The notes below the pieces were generated by a model. It worked only from the letters and a program-made list of their open reading frames with translations. It had not been told where the DNA came from and did not search any database. A DNA stretch of 64,000 nt, from contig NZ_QGDQ01000007.1 of assembly GCF_003149145.1 (NCBI RefSeq), positions 62,001 through 126,000 of the forward strand, given 5' to 3'. This document shows, piece by piece, positions 1-7,378 of this stretch. Each line of letters opens with the position of its first letter. The first letter of the stretch is position 1. Origin of the DNA: Quadrisphaera granulorum (GTDB taxonomy: Bacteria > Actinomycetota > Actinomycetes > Actinomycetales > Quadrisphaeraceae). Made by a program: the position numbers and the translations under genes.

Positions 1-174
1 CGCGGACAGGTCGCGGCCGACGCCGTCGCTGCGGAAGTACTTCGCGGCCGCGGCGGCGAACTCCTCCGGGAGCGCGGTCTCGCCGTGGCAGCCCTCCTCG
101 ACGTGGACGTGGACGTCGACGGCGTCGATCTCGTCGACCCTCACTGCAGCACCCGAGGTCGCCGCGGTGCTCAT
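1..174 (-). CDS. Amidohydrolase, N-terminal part only (CouO-like), cut by window edge
   Basis: Only the first 58 codons are present; the rest lies beyond the left edge. The start is an ATG at 174 that overlaps the stop of the upstream SDR (ATGA), so the two are translationally coupled. The N-terminus has the metal-binding HxH pattern of the amidohydrolase superfamily (AVDVHVHVEEG) followed by an FAAAAAKYFRSDG stretch. The same opening (IDVHTHV) is seen in the complete amidohydrolase at 26213-27073. In Rhodococcus an enzyme of this superfamily, CouO, hydrolyses the aromatic beta-ketoacyl-CoA formed from hydroxycinnamates; with the MarR/SDR neighbours that role is likely here but is inferred. 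Confidence 0.7.
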   Translation of the reverse strand, partial: MSTAATSGAAVRVDEIDAVDVHVHVEEGCHGETALPEEFAAAAAKYFRSDGVGRDLSA

Positions 175-1109
175 GAGGCCTGCGTGCTGCGGTCGAGCTC
201 GGCCGGCAGCGCGGGGAACTTCTCCCCCACGGACTGCAGGCTGGCGCGGATCTGCTCGGCTGCCACGTCGGCGATGGCGTCGGCGCTCCAGCCGCCGTCG
301 TGCTCGAGCGACAGGGCGGGCTCCGGATGGGTCCACAGCTGCAGCCGGTCACCGCCTACGCCGATGACCTGACCGTTGATGCCCGCGGCCTGCTCCGAGG
401 CGAGGTAGACGACCACGCCCGCGACGTCGTCGGTGGTCCCGAAACCGAGCTGCTTGCGGTAGAAGTCGGGCATCGGCCGCCCGGCGTCCTCGGCCTCGAT
501 GGCTGCGGCGAAGTAGGGGACGGTGCGCGTCATCGCGGTGGCCGCGACGGGGACGACGGCGTTGACGGTGGTGCCGGAGCGGCCCATCTCCAGCGCCCAG
601 GTGCGGACCATGCCGACGATGCCGGCCTTGGCGGCGGCGTAGTTGGTCTGCCCGAAGGTGCCGCGCTGACCGGTGGGCGAGCCGATGGTGACGATGCGCC
701 CGGGGGTGCCGGTCTCCTTGAAGTGCGCCCACGCCGCGCGCACGCAGGTGAAGGTGCCGCGCAGGTGCACGCCGATGACGGTGTCGAAGTCGTCGTCGGT
801 CATCTTCAGCAGCGACTTGTCGCGCAGCACGCCGGCGTTGGTGACCAGCGCGTCCAGACGACCGAACGACTCCACGGCGGTGTCGACCAGCTGCTGCGCC
901 GTCTCGGTGGGCCCGACAGGGGCGACGACGACGGCGGCGCGCCCGCCCGCGGCGCGGATCTCAGCGGCGGTGCGCTCGGCGGCCTCGGCGCTGACGTCGT
1001 TCACGACGACGGCGGCGCCGGCGGCGGCGAGCGCCTCGGCGTAGGCGGCGCCGAGGCCGCTGCCGCTGCCGGTGACGATGGCCACGCGGTCGGTGGGGGA
1101 GATGGTCAC
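171..1109 (-). CDS. Short-chain dehydrogenase/reductase, probable 3-hydroxyacyl-CoA dehydrogenase of a cou-like operon
   Basis: A 312-residue SDR. It shows the NAD(P) motif TGSGSGLG near residue 13, the NAG motif (TNAGVLRD) and the catalytic YAAAK. A C-terminal extension of about 50 residues after the usual SDR end is typical of the larger actinobacterial SDRs that act on acyl-CoA. The GTG start at 1109 is chosen because the protein then begins right before the nucleotide fold; further upstream the frame runs through the promoter. It is followed with a 4-bp overlap by the amidohydrolase and is divergent from a MarR gene. This matches couN-couO-couR organisation for p-coumarate/ferulate side-chain removal, where the SDR oxidises the beta-hydroxyacyl-CoA. 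The exact substrate is not readable from sequence. Confidence 0.75.
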   Translation of the reverse strand: MTISPTDRVAIVTGSGSGLGAAYAEALAAAGAAVVVNDVSAEAAERTAAEIRAAGGRAAVVVAPVGPTETAQQLVDTAVESFGRLDALVTNAGVLRDKSLLKMTDDDFDTVIGVHLRGTFTCVRAAWAHFKETGTPGRIVTIGSPTGQRGTFGQTNYAAAKAGIVGMVRTWALEMGRSGTTVNAVVPVAATAMTRTVPYFAAAIEAEDAGRPMPDFYRKQLGFGTTDDVAGVVVYLASEQAAGINGQVIGVGGDRLQLWTHPEPALSLEHDGGWSADAIADVAAEQIRASLQSVGEKFPALPAELDRSTQAS

Positions 1110-1155
1110 GTCGTCGTCCTCCGCACATCGGTGTGCCGGTGTCCCGGTGCTCCGG

Positions 1156-1184
1156 ACGCTACGGGCAATCGTTGAAAAAATCAA
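1156..1184 (-). promoter_or_regulatory. Promoter of the SDR-amidohydrolase operon
   Basis: On the minus strand TTGATT (1184-1179) and TAGCGT (1161-1156) are separated by 17 bp. TAGCGT is the -10 sequence seen repeatedly in this window. The -35 lies inside the palindrome at 1166-1191, the classical position for a MarR repressor. Confidence 0.55.
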
Positions 1185-1191
1185 CGGATTG
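1166..1191. promoter_or_regulatory. Probable MarR (CouR-like) operator
   Basis: Inverted repeat with arms CGTTGA and TCAACG around an A5 spacer, extended outward by CAAT/ATTG with one extra base on the right side. It sits between the divergent SDR and MarR genes and covers the -35 of the SDR promoter. Being AT-rich in very GC-rich DNA makes it stand out. Ligand and repressor are inferred from the neighbouring MarR gene. Confidence 0.6.
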
Positions 1192-1224
1192 TTCCGGGGC
1201 TGCTGCACGCGGCAGGATCGGGGC

Positions 1225-1710
1225 GTGGCGGACGAGGCGGCGGGAGCGGTTCCAGCAGAGCTCGGGAGCAGGTTCTCGAGCGCCGCGCTCGCCCACGACG
1301 TCGAGTTCCTGGCCGTCAAGGCCTTCGCCGCGGGCACCCGGCGCCTCAACCACCGGCTGCGGCCCCTGGAGCTGCGGGCGCGCTCGTACGCGGTGCTGTC
1401 CACGGCGTGCGAGCCCCAGCCGCTGACCCAGCGCGAGCTGGCGACGCTGCTCGAGCTGGACCCGAGCCAGGTGGTGGCGCTCGTCGACGAGCTGGTGGCG
1501 CGCGGCCTGGTGGTGAGGGTCACCGACGAGCGCGACCGCCGGCGGCGCCTCGTGCAGGCGTCGCCGGAGGGCCGCGCGGTGCACGCGCGGGCGAGCGAGC
1601 TGGCCGCGGCCGCCGAGGACTCCTCCCTGGCGACGCTGTCCCCCGACGAGCGCGAGGCCCTGCGCGCCCTGCTGCGGAAGCTGGTCTTCGGCCCCGACCC
1701 CGCTCCGTGA
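1225..1710 (+). CDS. MarR-family transcriptional regulator (CouR-like)
   Basis: A 161-residue winged-helix regulator. The MarR core is clear: LTQRELATLLELDPSQVVALVDELVARGLV (recognition helix region) followed by the wing VTDERDRRRRLVQASPEGR. The GTG at 1225 is chosen because earlier in-frame starts would place coding sequence over the operator at 1166-1191. It is transcribed away from the SDR-amidohydrolase pair. By family and context it probably represses that operon until a hydroxycinnamoyl-CoA-type inducer binds, as CouR does in Rhodococcus. It may also affect the MetE-like gene 60 bp downstream, which reads in the same direction. Confidence 0.75.
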   Translation: MADEAAGAVPAELGSRFSSAALAHDVEFLAVKAFAAGTRRLNHRLRPLELRARSYAVLSTACEPQPLTQRELATLLELDPSQVVALVDELVARGLVVRVTDERDRRRRLVQASPEGRAVHARASELAAAAEDSSLATLSPDEREALRALLRKLVFGPDPAP

Positions 1711-1720
1711 TCGTCGGCGC

Positions 1721-1734
1721 CGTGATCATGGGCG
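1721..1734 (+). repeat. Copy of the CGTGATCATGGGCG intergenic repeat
   Basis: Exact 14-mer CGTGATCATGGGCG just after the marR stop. Other copies lie at 3057, 29972 (one mismatch), 30457, 46384 and 46422, all at gene 3' ends. Confidence 0.6.
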
Positions 1735-1771
1735 CTGTGCACGGCCGGGCGGCCGTGGGCAGACTGGGGCG

Positions 1772-2932
1772 ATGACGTCGAGCACCGCCGCTCCGGCCAC
1801 CACCGAGGTCGTCCCCTTCCACGCCGACCACGTCGGCAGCCTCCTGCGCCCGCCAGCGCTGCGGCGGGCCCGCGAGCAGCGCGCCGCCGGCGAGATCACC
1901 GCCGAGCAGCTGCGGGAGGTGGAGGACGCCGCCATCCGCGACGTCGTGCGCCGCCAGGCCGAGCTGGGGCTGCGCGTGGTGACCGACGGAGAGCTGCGCC
2001 GCCACTACTGGCACGAGGACTTCATCCTCTCCCTGGGCGGGGTGGAGGTGAAGGAGGCGTTCACGCGGCAGTTCCACACGCTCGACGGCGAGCCCATCGA
2101 CGTGCCGCTCACCCGGGTCAAGGCCACCGCGCCGGTGCACCTGGAGCAGACGGTCTTCGCCGACCACCTGGCCTTCCTGCAGCAGGCCGCGGCCGAGGTC
2201 GGGGCTGCGTCAGGCTTCGAGCAGACCCCCAAGCTGACCATGCCGTCGCCCAACCAGGTCCACAACACCTTCATCCCGCTCGACGGCACCGAGGCCTACG
2301 GCGAGGGCGGTCCGGGCACCGAGGCCGACGCGAGGCTGCGCGCCGACATCGCCGCCGCCTACGCCGAGCAGCTGCGGCGCCTGCACGCGCAGGGCCTGCG
2401 GTACGCGCAGCTGGACGACGTGTCGCTGACGTTCTTCGGAGACCCCAAGGGCGAGGGCCTCGCGGAGAGCCGGCTGCCGGCGTTCATCGACCTGTTCAAC
2501 GCCGCCATCGCCGACCGCCCGGCCGACCTCAAGGTCGCCACCCACCTGTGCCGCGGCAACTACCGCTCCTCGTGGGCGCAGACCGGCGGCTACGAGCAGA
2601 TCGCCGACAGGCTCTTCAACACCCTCGGTGTGGACGGCTACTTCCTCGAGTTCGACGACGAGCGGTCGGGCTCCCTCGACGTCCTGCGCTTCCTGCCGCC
2701 GGGCAAGCGCGTGGTGCTGGGCCTGGTCACCACCAAGGTGCCGGCCCTGGAGGACGAGGACGCCCTGGTGCGCCGCATCGAGGAGGCCGCGACGTTCGCG
2801 CCGCTGGAGCAGCTGGCGCTCAGCGGGCAGTGCGGCTTCAGCTCCACCGAGGAGGGCAACGACCTCACGGAGGACGAGCAGTGGCGCAAGCTGGAGCTCA
2901 TCGTCCGGGTGGCGCAGCGCGTCTGGGGCTGA
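1772..2932 (+). CDS. Cobalamin-independent methionine synthase-like methyltransferase (MetE C-terminal family)
   Basis: A 386-residue protein matching the catalytic C-terminal barrel of MetE, the 5-methyl-THF/homocysteine methyltransferase. It starts with FHADHVGSLLRP, contains VTDGELRRHYWHEDF, and keeps the zinc-site pattern LCRGNYRSSW (His/Cys) with QCGFSS near the C-terminus. The N-terminal half of full-length MetE is missing, as in the short YxjG/YxjH-type homologues. In this setting, close to folate-dependent O-demethylases, it may move methyl groups from methyl-THF onto a thiol acceptor and so regenerate THF. That role is inferred; it could equally serve methionine salvage. A strong hairpin follows the stop. 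Confidence 0.75.
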   Translation: MTSSTAAPATTEVVPFHADHVGSLLRPPALRRAREQRAAGEITAEQLREVEDAAIRDVVRRQAELGLRVVTDGELRRHYWHEDFILSLGGVEVKEAFTRQFHTLDGEPIDVPLTRVKATAPVHLEQTVFADHLAFLQQAAAEVGAASGFEQTPKLTMPSPNQVHNTFIPLDGTEAYGEGGPGTEADARLRADIAAAYAEQLRRLHAQGLRYAQLDDVSLTFFGDPKGEGLAESRLPAFIDLFNAAIADRPADLKVATHLCRGNYRSSWAQTGGYEQIADRLFNTLGVDGYFLEFDDERSGSLDVLRFLPPGKRVVLGLVTTKVPALEDEDALVRRIEEAATFAPLEQLALSGQCGFSSTEEGNDLTEDEQWRKLELIVRVAQRVWG

Positions 2933-2966
2933 CCCCGGCGCCCCCCGTCGGCAGCCCCCCCTCGCC

Positions 2967-3017
2967 GGCACGGGGTGGCCCTGTGCCAGTGCTGCTGGCG
3001 CAGGGCCACCCCGTGCC
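2967..3017. terminator. Long-stem hairpin, bidirectional terminator between convergent genes
   Basis: Arms GGCACGGGGTGGCCCTG (2967-2983) and CAGGGCCACCCCGTGCC (3001-3017) pair perfectly over 17 bp. The stem continues through a T-G wobble and GCCAG/CTGGC to a 5-nt loop, about 23 bp in all. No U-tract follows on either side. It lies between the MetE-like gene and ligJ, which converge. Confidence 0.7.
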
Positions 3018-3056
3018 AGTCCGGGAGTGGCGCAGATCCACCCAGCGGTGGCCGAT

Positions 3057-3070
3057 CGCCCATGATCACG
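3057..3070 (-). repeat. Copy of the CGTGATCATGGGCG intergenic repeat at the ligJ stop
   Basis: On the minus strand the 14-mer CGTGATCATGGGCG includes the TGA stop of ligJ, so the element starts within the last codons of the gene. Confidence 0.6.
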
Positions 3071-4088
3071 GCGAGGGCGGAGCTCCGAGGTGGCGCTCGA
3101 GGCGGGGGTAGACCCGGCGGGCGTTGTGCTCGTAGACGTCGGCGCGCTGGGCGTCGGTGAGGCGGGCCGCCTCGACGTAGCGCCTGGTGTCGTCGAAGTG
3201 GTGCCCGGTGCGCGGGTCGACGCCGCGCACCGCGCCCACCATCTCGGACCCGAACAGCACGTTCGCCGTCGGCACGACGTCGAGCAGCAGGTCGACGCCA
3301 GACTGGTGGTAGACGCAGGTGTCGAACAGGACGTTGCCCATCAGCGCCTCCTCCACGGGAGGCCGTCCCAGCACGTCTGCGAGCCCCCGGAACCGCCCCC
3401 AGTGGTAGGGCACTGCTCCCCCGCCGTGCGGGATGACGAGCCGCAGGGTCGGGAAGTCGCGGAACAGGTCCGACTGCAGCAGCTGCATGAAGACGGTGGT
3501 GTCGGCGTTGAGGTAGTGCGACCCGGTGGCGTGCAGCGCGGGGTTGGTCACCGCCGAGACGTGCACCATCGCGGGCACGTCCAGCTCGCACAGCGCCTCG
3601 TACAGCGGGTACCAGGACCTGTCGCCCAGCGGCGGTGACGTCCAGGCGCCACCGCTGGGGTCGGGGTTGAGGTTCGCCCCGACGAAGCCCAGCTCCTCCA
3701 CGCATCGCCGCAGCTCCGGCACGGACGCCGCCGGCGGCGCTGCGGGCGACTGCGGCAGCTGGCAGGCGCCGGCGAACCGCCCAGGGAACAGCCCGACCAC
3801 CCGGGCGACGAGGTCGTTGCAGACCTCGCTCCAGGCCTCGCTGGTCCGCTGGTCGCCGAGGTGGTGCCCCATGGTGGAGGCGCGGGGGGAGAACAGCGTG
3901 ACGTCGACGCCGCGCTCGTCCATGAGGCGCAGCTGGCTCGCCTCGACGGCCCCGCGGACGTCGTCGTCGGAAACCTCGGGGTAGGGCGCGGGCTGATCCC
4001 CGGCCTCGCGGGCCCGCAGCAGCTCCGCGTGCCAGTCCGCGTGGGCCTGCGGCGCGGTGGTGAAGTGCCCGTGGCAGTCGATGATCAT
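3066..4088 (-). CDS. ligJ: 4-oxalomesaconate hydratase LigJ
   Basis: A 340-residue amidohydrolase-superfamily protein very close to LigJ of Sphingobium. It begins MIIDCHGHFTTAP with the metal ligand HGH, contains VTLFSPRASTMGHHLGD, NLNPDPSGG, VIPHGGGAVPYHWGRFRG and FDTCVYHQSGVDLL, and ends NARRVYPRLERHLG. LigJ hydrates 4-oxalomesaconate to 4-carboxy-4-hydroxy-2-oxoadipate in the lower part of the gallate and protocatechuate 4,5-cleavage routes. The ATG at 4088 is chosen because it puts the conserved MIIDCHGH at the N-terminus. It follows ligK with a 7-bp gap, so the two form one operon. Cytoplasmic. Confidence 0.93.
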   Translation of the reverse strand: MIIDCHGHFTTAPQAHADWHAELLRAREAGDQPAPYPEVSDDDVRGAVEASQLRLMDERGVDVTLFSPRASTMGHHLGDQRTSEAWSEVCNDLVARVVGLFPGRFAGACQLPQSPAAPPAASVPELRRCVEELGFVGANLNPDPSGGAWTSPPLGDRSWYPLYEALCELDVPAMVHVSAVTNPALHATGSHYLNADTTVFMQLLQSDLFRDFPTLRLVIPHGGGAVPYHWGRFRGLADVLGRPPVEEALMGNVLFDTCVYHQSGVDLLLDVVPTANVLFGSEMVGAVRGVDPRTGHHFDDTRRYVEAARLTDAQRADVYEHNARRVYPRLERHLGAPPSP

Positions 4089-4095
4089 CAGGGGG

Positions 4096-4800
4096 TCACT
4101 GCTGGCGGAGCCACTCGTCGTGGGTGACGTACTCGATGCCGAGGTCGGCGACCTTGCCCCGCATGCCGTACACGTCCAGCCCGAGGCGCCCCTCCTGGAA
4201 CGCCGCGCGGTTGGTCGCCTCCTTCTCCTCCCTGGCCGCTGCCGCGGCGAGCACCGCGGCCACGTCACCCCGGGGGACGACGACGACGCCGTCGTCGTCC
4301 CCGACCACCACGTCCCCGGGGTGCACGACCTGCCCGCCGAGGACGACGGGCGTGTTCACCGACCCGGGCGTCGCCTTGACCGTGCCCTGGGCGCTGACGG
4401 CGCGCGACCAGGCGGGGAAGCCCATCTGCTGGAGCTCCGCGACGTCGCGGACGCCGGTGTCGAGCACCACGCCCCGGACCCCGCGCCGCGCGAGCGCCGT
4501 GGCGAACAGCTCTCCGAAGAGCCCGTCGGTGGACGGCGAGGTGGTGGCCACCACCAGCACGTCGCCCTCGCGGCACTGCTCGACAGCCACGTGGATCATG
4601 AGGTTGTCACCGGGCCAGCACAGCGCCGTGACGGCCGTGCCGCCGATCCGCGCCCCCGGCCACGCCGGCCGGTGCTGCGGCCCGAGGTAGCCGCGCCGGC
4701 CCTGGGCCTCGTGCACGGTGGCGGTGCCGAAGCGCCCCAGGGCGGCGGCGTCCTCGACGTCGGCGCGCGGCGGGTCCGTGACCACGACCGTCCTGCTCAT
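4096..4800 (-). CDS. ligK: 4-carboxy-4-hydroxy-2-oxoadipate aldolase LigK
   Basis: A 234-residue protein of the RraA-like/HMG aldolase family. The metal-site motif GVVLDTGVRD and the preceding GDVLVVATT are present, as is the HEAQGRRGYL start region. LigK cleaves 4-carboxy-4-hydroxy-2-oxoadipate to pyruvate and oxaloacetate, the last step of the gallate/4,5-protocatechuate pathway. It is the first gene of ligK-ligJ and is divergent from a LigM-type O-demethylase across a 224-bp region that carries the 16-bp motif at 4893-4908. Confidence 0.9.
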   Translation of the reverse strand: MSRTVVVTDPPRADVEDAAALGRFGTATVHEAQGRRGYLGPQHRPAWPGARIGGTAVTALCWPGDNLMIHVAVEQCREGDVLVVATTSPSTDGLFGELFATALARRGVRGVVLDTGVRDVAELQQMGFPAWSRAVSAQGTVKATPGSVNTPVVLGGQVVHPGDVVVGDDDGVVVVPRGDVAAVLAAAAAREEKEATNRAAFQEGRLGLDVYGMRGKVADLGIEYVTHDEWLRQQ

Positions 4801-4892
4801 GCCTGCACCTCTCCTGCACCTGTCCCCGCACGGGGTGGCGGCAGCGGGCAGCGCCGCCCACCGCCGACCGTAGGCCCCTGCCCCGGGGGGCC

Positions 4893-4908
4893 GCGTGCGT
4901 CATCCGTC
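4893..4908 (-). promoter_or_regulatory. 16-bp shared regulatory motif in the ligK/ligM1 intergenic region
   Basis: Minus strand GACGGATGACGCACGC. The same sequence with T for C at one place is upstream of the ligAB operon (9816-9831) and ligM2 (27546-27561). Here it lies 93 bp before ligK and 117 bp before ligM1. A TAGCGT -10 for ligM1 is at 4979-4984, placing the motif about 80 bp upstream of that -10; TACGGT (4872-4867 minus) is a possible -10 for ligK. Confidence 0.6.
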
Positions 4909-5024
4909 GCGGTGGTCACGGGCAGCAGCGGCGGGGCGCCGTCGTCATGCGCCGGTTCCCGGCCGCTGCGGCCGTCCGTAGCGTCCGCGGCGACGGCTCC
5001 CTCACCGACGAAAGGACGCCGACC

Positions 5025-6395
5025 ATGACCCGCGAGACCTCCGGCTCCCTCGCAGACGCGCTGGCCCGCGCGGGCGACCCCGTGCAGCTGCTGCGCAACC
5101 TCCAGAGCCGGGCGACCACGTTCCCCGTGCAGCCGGAGTTCACCAACTGGCGCTCCGAGCAGCACGCCTGGACCACCACGTGCGCCCTGCTGGACCAGTC
5201 CCACCACATGACCGACCTGTTCGTCTCCGGCCCCGACGCGCAGCGCCTGCTCAGCGACCTCGCGGTCAACTCCTTCGCGGGGTTCGGCGTGGGGAAGGCC
5301 AAGCAGTTCATCGCCGTCAGCCCCGAGGGGCTGCTCATCGGCGACGCGATCCTCTTCCACCTCGAGGAGGAGCTCTTCGACCTCGTGGGGCACCCCTTCG
5401 TGCTGGACTGGGTGCAGTTCCACCTCGAGCGCGGTGACTACGACGCGAAGGCCCAGCGCGACGACAACTCCGCCGTGCGCGCCTCCGGCCCGCCGCAGCT
5501 GTACCGCTACGAGCTGCAGGGCCCCACGGCCCTCGCCGTGGTCGAGGCCGCCAGCGGCGCGCCCGTGCCCGAGGTGAGGTTCTTCGGCACCACCCAGCTG
5601 ACCGTCGCCGGGCACCGCGTCACCGCCCTGCGCCACGGCATGGCGGGCCAGCCCGGCTTCGAGCTGTTCGGCCCCTGGGCCGACGGCGCCGACGTGCTGG
5701 CCGCGCTGCTCGAGGCGGGCGAGGCGCACGGCCTGGTGCGCGCGGGAGCGCGGGCGTACTCCACGGCCAACCTCGAGTCGGGCTGGGTGCCGGCGCCGTT
5801 CCCGGCGGTCTTCTCCGACCACCCGCTCATGGCGGAGTACCGGGCGTGGCTGCCCGCGGCGAAGGTCGGGTCCGTCGGCGGCAGCTTCACCGCCGACGAC
5901 GTGACCGCGTACTCCCTGGACCCGTACGAGGTCGGCTACGGGCGCAGCGTGAAGTTCGACCACGAGTTCATCGGGCGCGAGGCGCTGGAGCGGCGCGCGG
6001 CCGAGACCACCCGCACCAAGGTGACCCTCGTGTGGGACGCCGCCGACGTCGCCGACGCCATCGGGTCGCTGTTCCGCCCCGGGCCCGGCGCCAAGCACGT
6101 CGAGCTGCCCAAGGCGCGGTACGCCACCCACCACGTCGACGCGGTGCTGCACGACGGCGCCCCGGTCGGGGTGTCCCTGGACTGCGGCTACCTCGCCAAC
6201 GAGCGGGCGTTCGTCAGCCTGGCCGTCGTCGACGTCGCCCACGCCGAGCCGGGCACGCGCGTGGACGTGCTCTGGGGCGAGTCCCCGAACTCCACCAAGC
6301 CGCAGGTGGAGCCCCACGAGCAGCGCACCGTCCGGGCCACCGTGGCGCCGGCGCCCTTCGTGCAGTTCGCCCGCGAGAGCTACCGCGCGCGCTGA
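5025..6395 (+). CDS. Tetrahydrofolate-dependent aryl O-demethylase, DesA/LigM family
   Basis: A 456-residue GcvT-fold protein of the LigM/DesA family, which moves the methyl group of a methoxybenzoate to THF. Conserved stretches include PEFTNWRSEQHAW, LLDQSHHMTDLFVSG, RHGMAGQPGFELFGP and YGRSVKFDHEFIGR. It is more divergent from Sphingobium LigM than the second copy at 27705, so a DesA-like role on syringate (giving 3-O-methylgallate) is the better guess. The ATG at 5025 has an AAAGGA Shine-Dalgarno; an earlier in-frame start would read through the promoter. Divergent from ligK. Its last 80 codons are duplicated as a broken fragment at 27217-27455. Confidence 0.85.
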   Translation: MTRETSGSLADALARAGDPVQLLRNLQSRATTFPVQPEFTNWRSEQHAWTTTCALLDQSHHMTDLFVSGPDAQRLLSDLAVNSFAGFGVGKAKQFIAVSPEGLLIGDAILFHLEEELFDLVGHPFVLDWVQFHLERGDYDAKAQRDDNSAVRASGPPQLYRYELQGPTALAVVEAASGAPVPEVRFFGTTQLTVAGHRVTALRHGMAGQPGFELFGPWADGADVLAALLEAGEAHGLVRAGARAYSTANLESGWVPAPFPAVFSDHPLMAEYRAWLPAAKVGSVGGSFTADDVTAYSLDPYEVGYGRSVKFDHEFIGREALERRAAETTRTKVTLVWDAADVADAIGSLFRPGPGAKHVELPKARYATHHVDAVLHDGAPVGVSLDCGYLANERAFVSLAVVDVAHAEPGTRVDVLWGESPNSTKPQVEPHEQRTVRATVAPAPFVQFARESYRAR

Positions 6396-6402
6396 CCTGA
6401 CC

Positions 6403-6451
6403 GCGGCGGGGGGTGCTGGGCCGCGGAGCGCGGTCCGGCACCCTCCGCCGC
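6403..6451. terminator. Hairpin between convergent ligM1 and SDR genes
   Basis: Arms GCGGCGGGGGGTGC (6403-6416) and GCACCCTCCGCCGC (6438-6451) pair over 14 positions with a single mismatch. The loop holds a second GC-rich complementarity. It fills almost the whole 59-bp gap between two convergent genes. Confidence 0.6.
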
Positions 6452-6454
6452 TGG

Positions 6455-7261
6455 TCAGTACGCGGCGTGGGAGAGGTCGAGCGCTCCGCCGTCGACCGGC
6501 AGCACGGCACCGGTGACGAACGACGACGCCGCGGACGCCAGGAACAGCACCGGCCCGCGGACCTCGTCGGGCAGGCCCATGCGTCCGAGGGGGATGGTGT
6601 CGGCCCACGCCTGCTCGAGCTCGGGGCTCAGCTCGGCCTCGCCGCCGATGCGCGTGCCCTTGATGGGTCCCGGGGCGAGCGCGTTGACGCGGATGCCGCG
6701 GGGCGCCAGCTCGAGGGCCAGCTGGCGCACGAGGTTGACCTGCGCCGCCTTGGTGGCCGTGTAGCCGTACCCGACGAAGGGGTCCGAGCGCAGCCCCGCG
6801 GTGGACGACGTGACGATGATCCGCCCGCCGTCGCCCATCACGCGCGAGGCCTCGCGCAGCGTGTTGAACGTCGACGTGAGGTTGTTGGCCAGGGTCGACT
6901 GCCACTCGGCGTCGGAGACCGCGGCGATCCGCCCCTCCTCGGTGCGGTAGCTCGGCCCGCCCGCCACACCCGCGTTGGCCATGACGACGTCGAGCCGGCC
7001 GTGCTCGGCCACGACCCCGTCCACCGCGGCGCGCACCCAGGCCGGGTCCGACGCGTCCCCCAGCACGGTGCTGGCGGAGCCCCCGGCCGCCGCGATCCCC
7101 TCGGCCACCGCGCGGGTGCGCTCGGGGTGGCGCCCGTGGACCACCACGTGCGCACCGGCCAGCGCCAGCCCCTCGGCGGCGGCCCGGCCGATCCCGGACG
7201 AGGAGCCGGTCACCAGCGCCACCTGGCCCGACAGGTCGAAGAGGTGCGTCAGGTCGTCCAC
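6455..7261 (-). CDS. Short-chain dehydrogenase/reductase
   Basis: A 268-residue classical SDR: TGSSSGIG near residue 19, MANAGVAGG, the catalytic YTATK and a C-terminal PVDGGALD. It lies 117 bp downstream of ligB in the same direction and may be the last gene of the ligAB operon. Candidates are oxidation of an aromatic alcohol or of a ring-cleavage semialdehyde; the usual 4-carboxy-2-hydroxymuconate-semialdehyde dehydrogenase (LigC) belongs to another family, so I do not assign that function. It converges on ligM1. Confidence 0.7.
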   Translation of the reverse strand: MDDLTHLFDLSGQVALVTGSSSGIGRAAAEGLALAGAHVVVHGRHPERTRAVAEGIAAAGGSASTVLGDASDPAWVRAAVDGVVAEHGRLDVVMANAGVAGGPSYRTEEGRIAAVSDAEWQSTLANNLTSTFNTLREASRVMGDGGRIIVTSSTAGLRSDPFVGYGYTATKAAQVNLVRQLALELAPRGIRVNALAPGPIKGTRIGGEAELSPELEQAWADTIPLGRMGLPDEVRGPVLFLASAASSFVTGAVLPVDGGALDLSHAAY

Positions 7262-7378
7262 GGGTGGTCCGTCCCCTCGGAGGTCTGCTGGTCGAGCGGG
7301 GGCGCCGGTGGCCTGGGGGGCGGACCCCCGCCACCCGCGGCTGGACGGGGTGCGCGGGGGCCCGCGGTCAGGGGGCGC

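Noticed and set aside
171-1742. Single 523-residue protein extending the SDR frame to 1742
   Set aside because: The extra N-terminal part is Arg/Ser-rich antisense to the MarR gene and covers the operator and promoter; the SDR fold starts at 1109.
4797-7334. Long open frame of 845 codons on the minus strand
   Set aside because: Arg/Gly/His-rich shadow of the O-demethylase on the other strand; no domain can be recognised.
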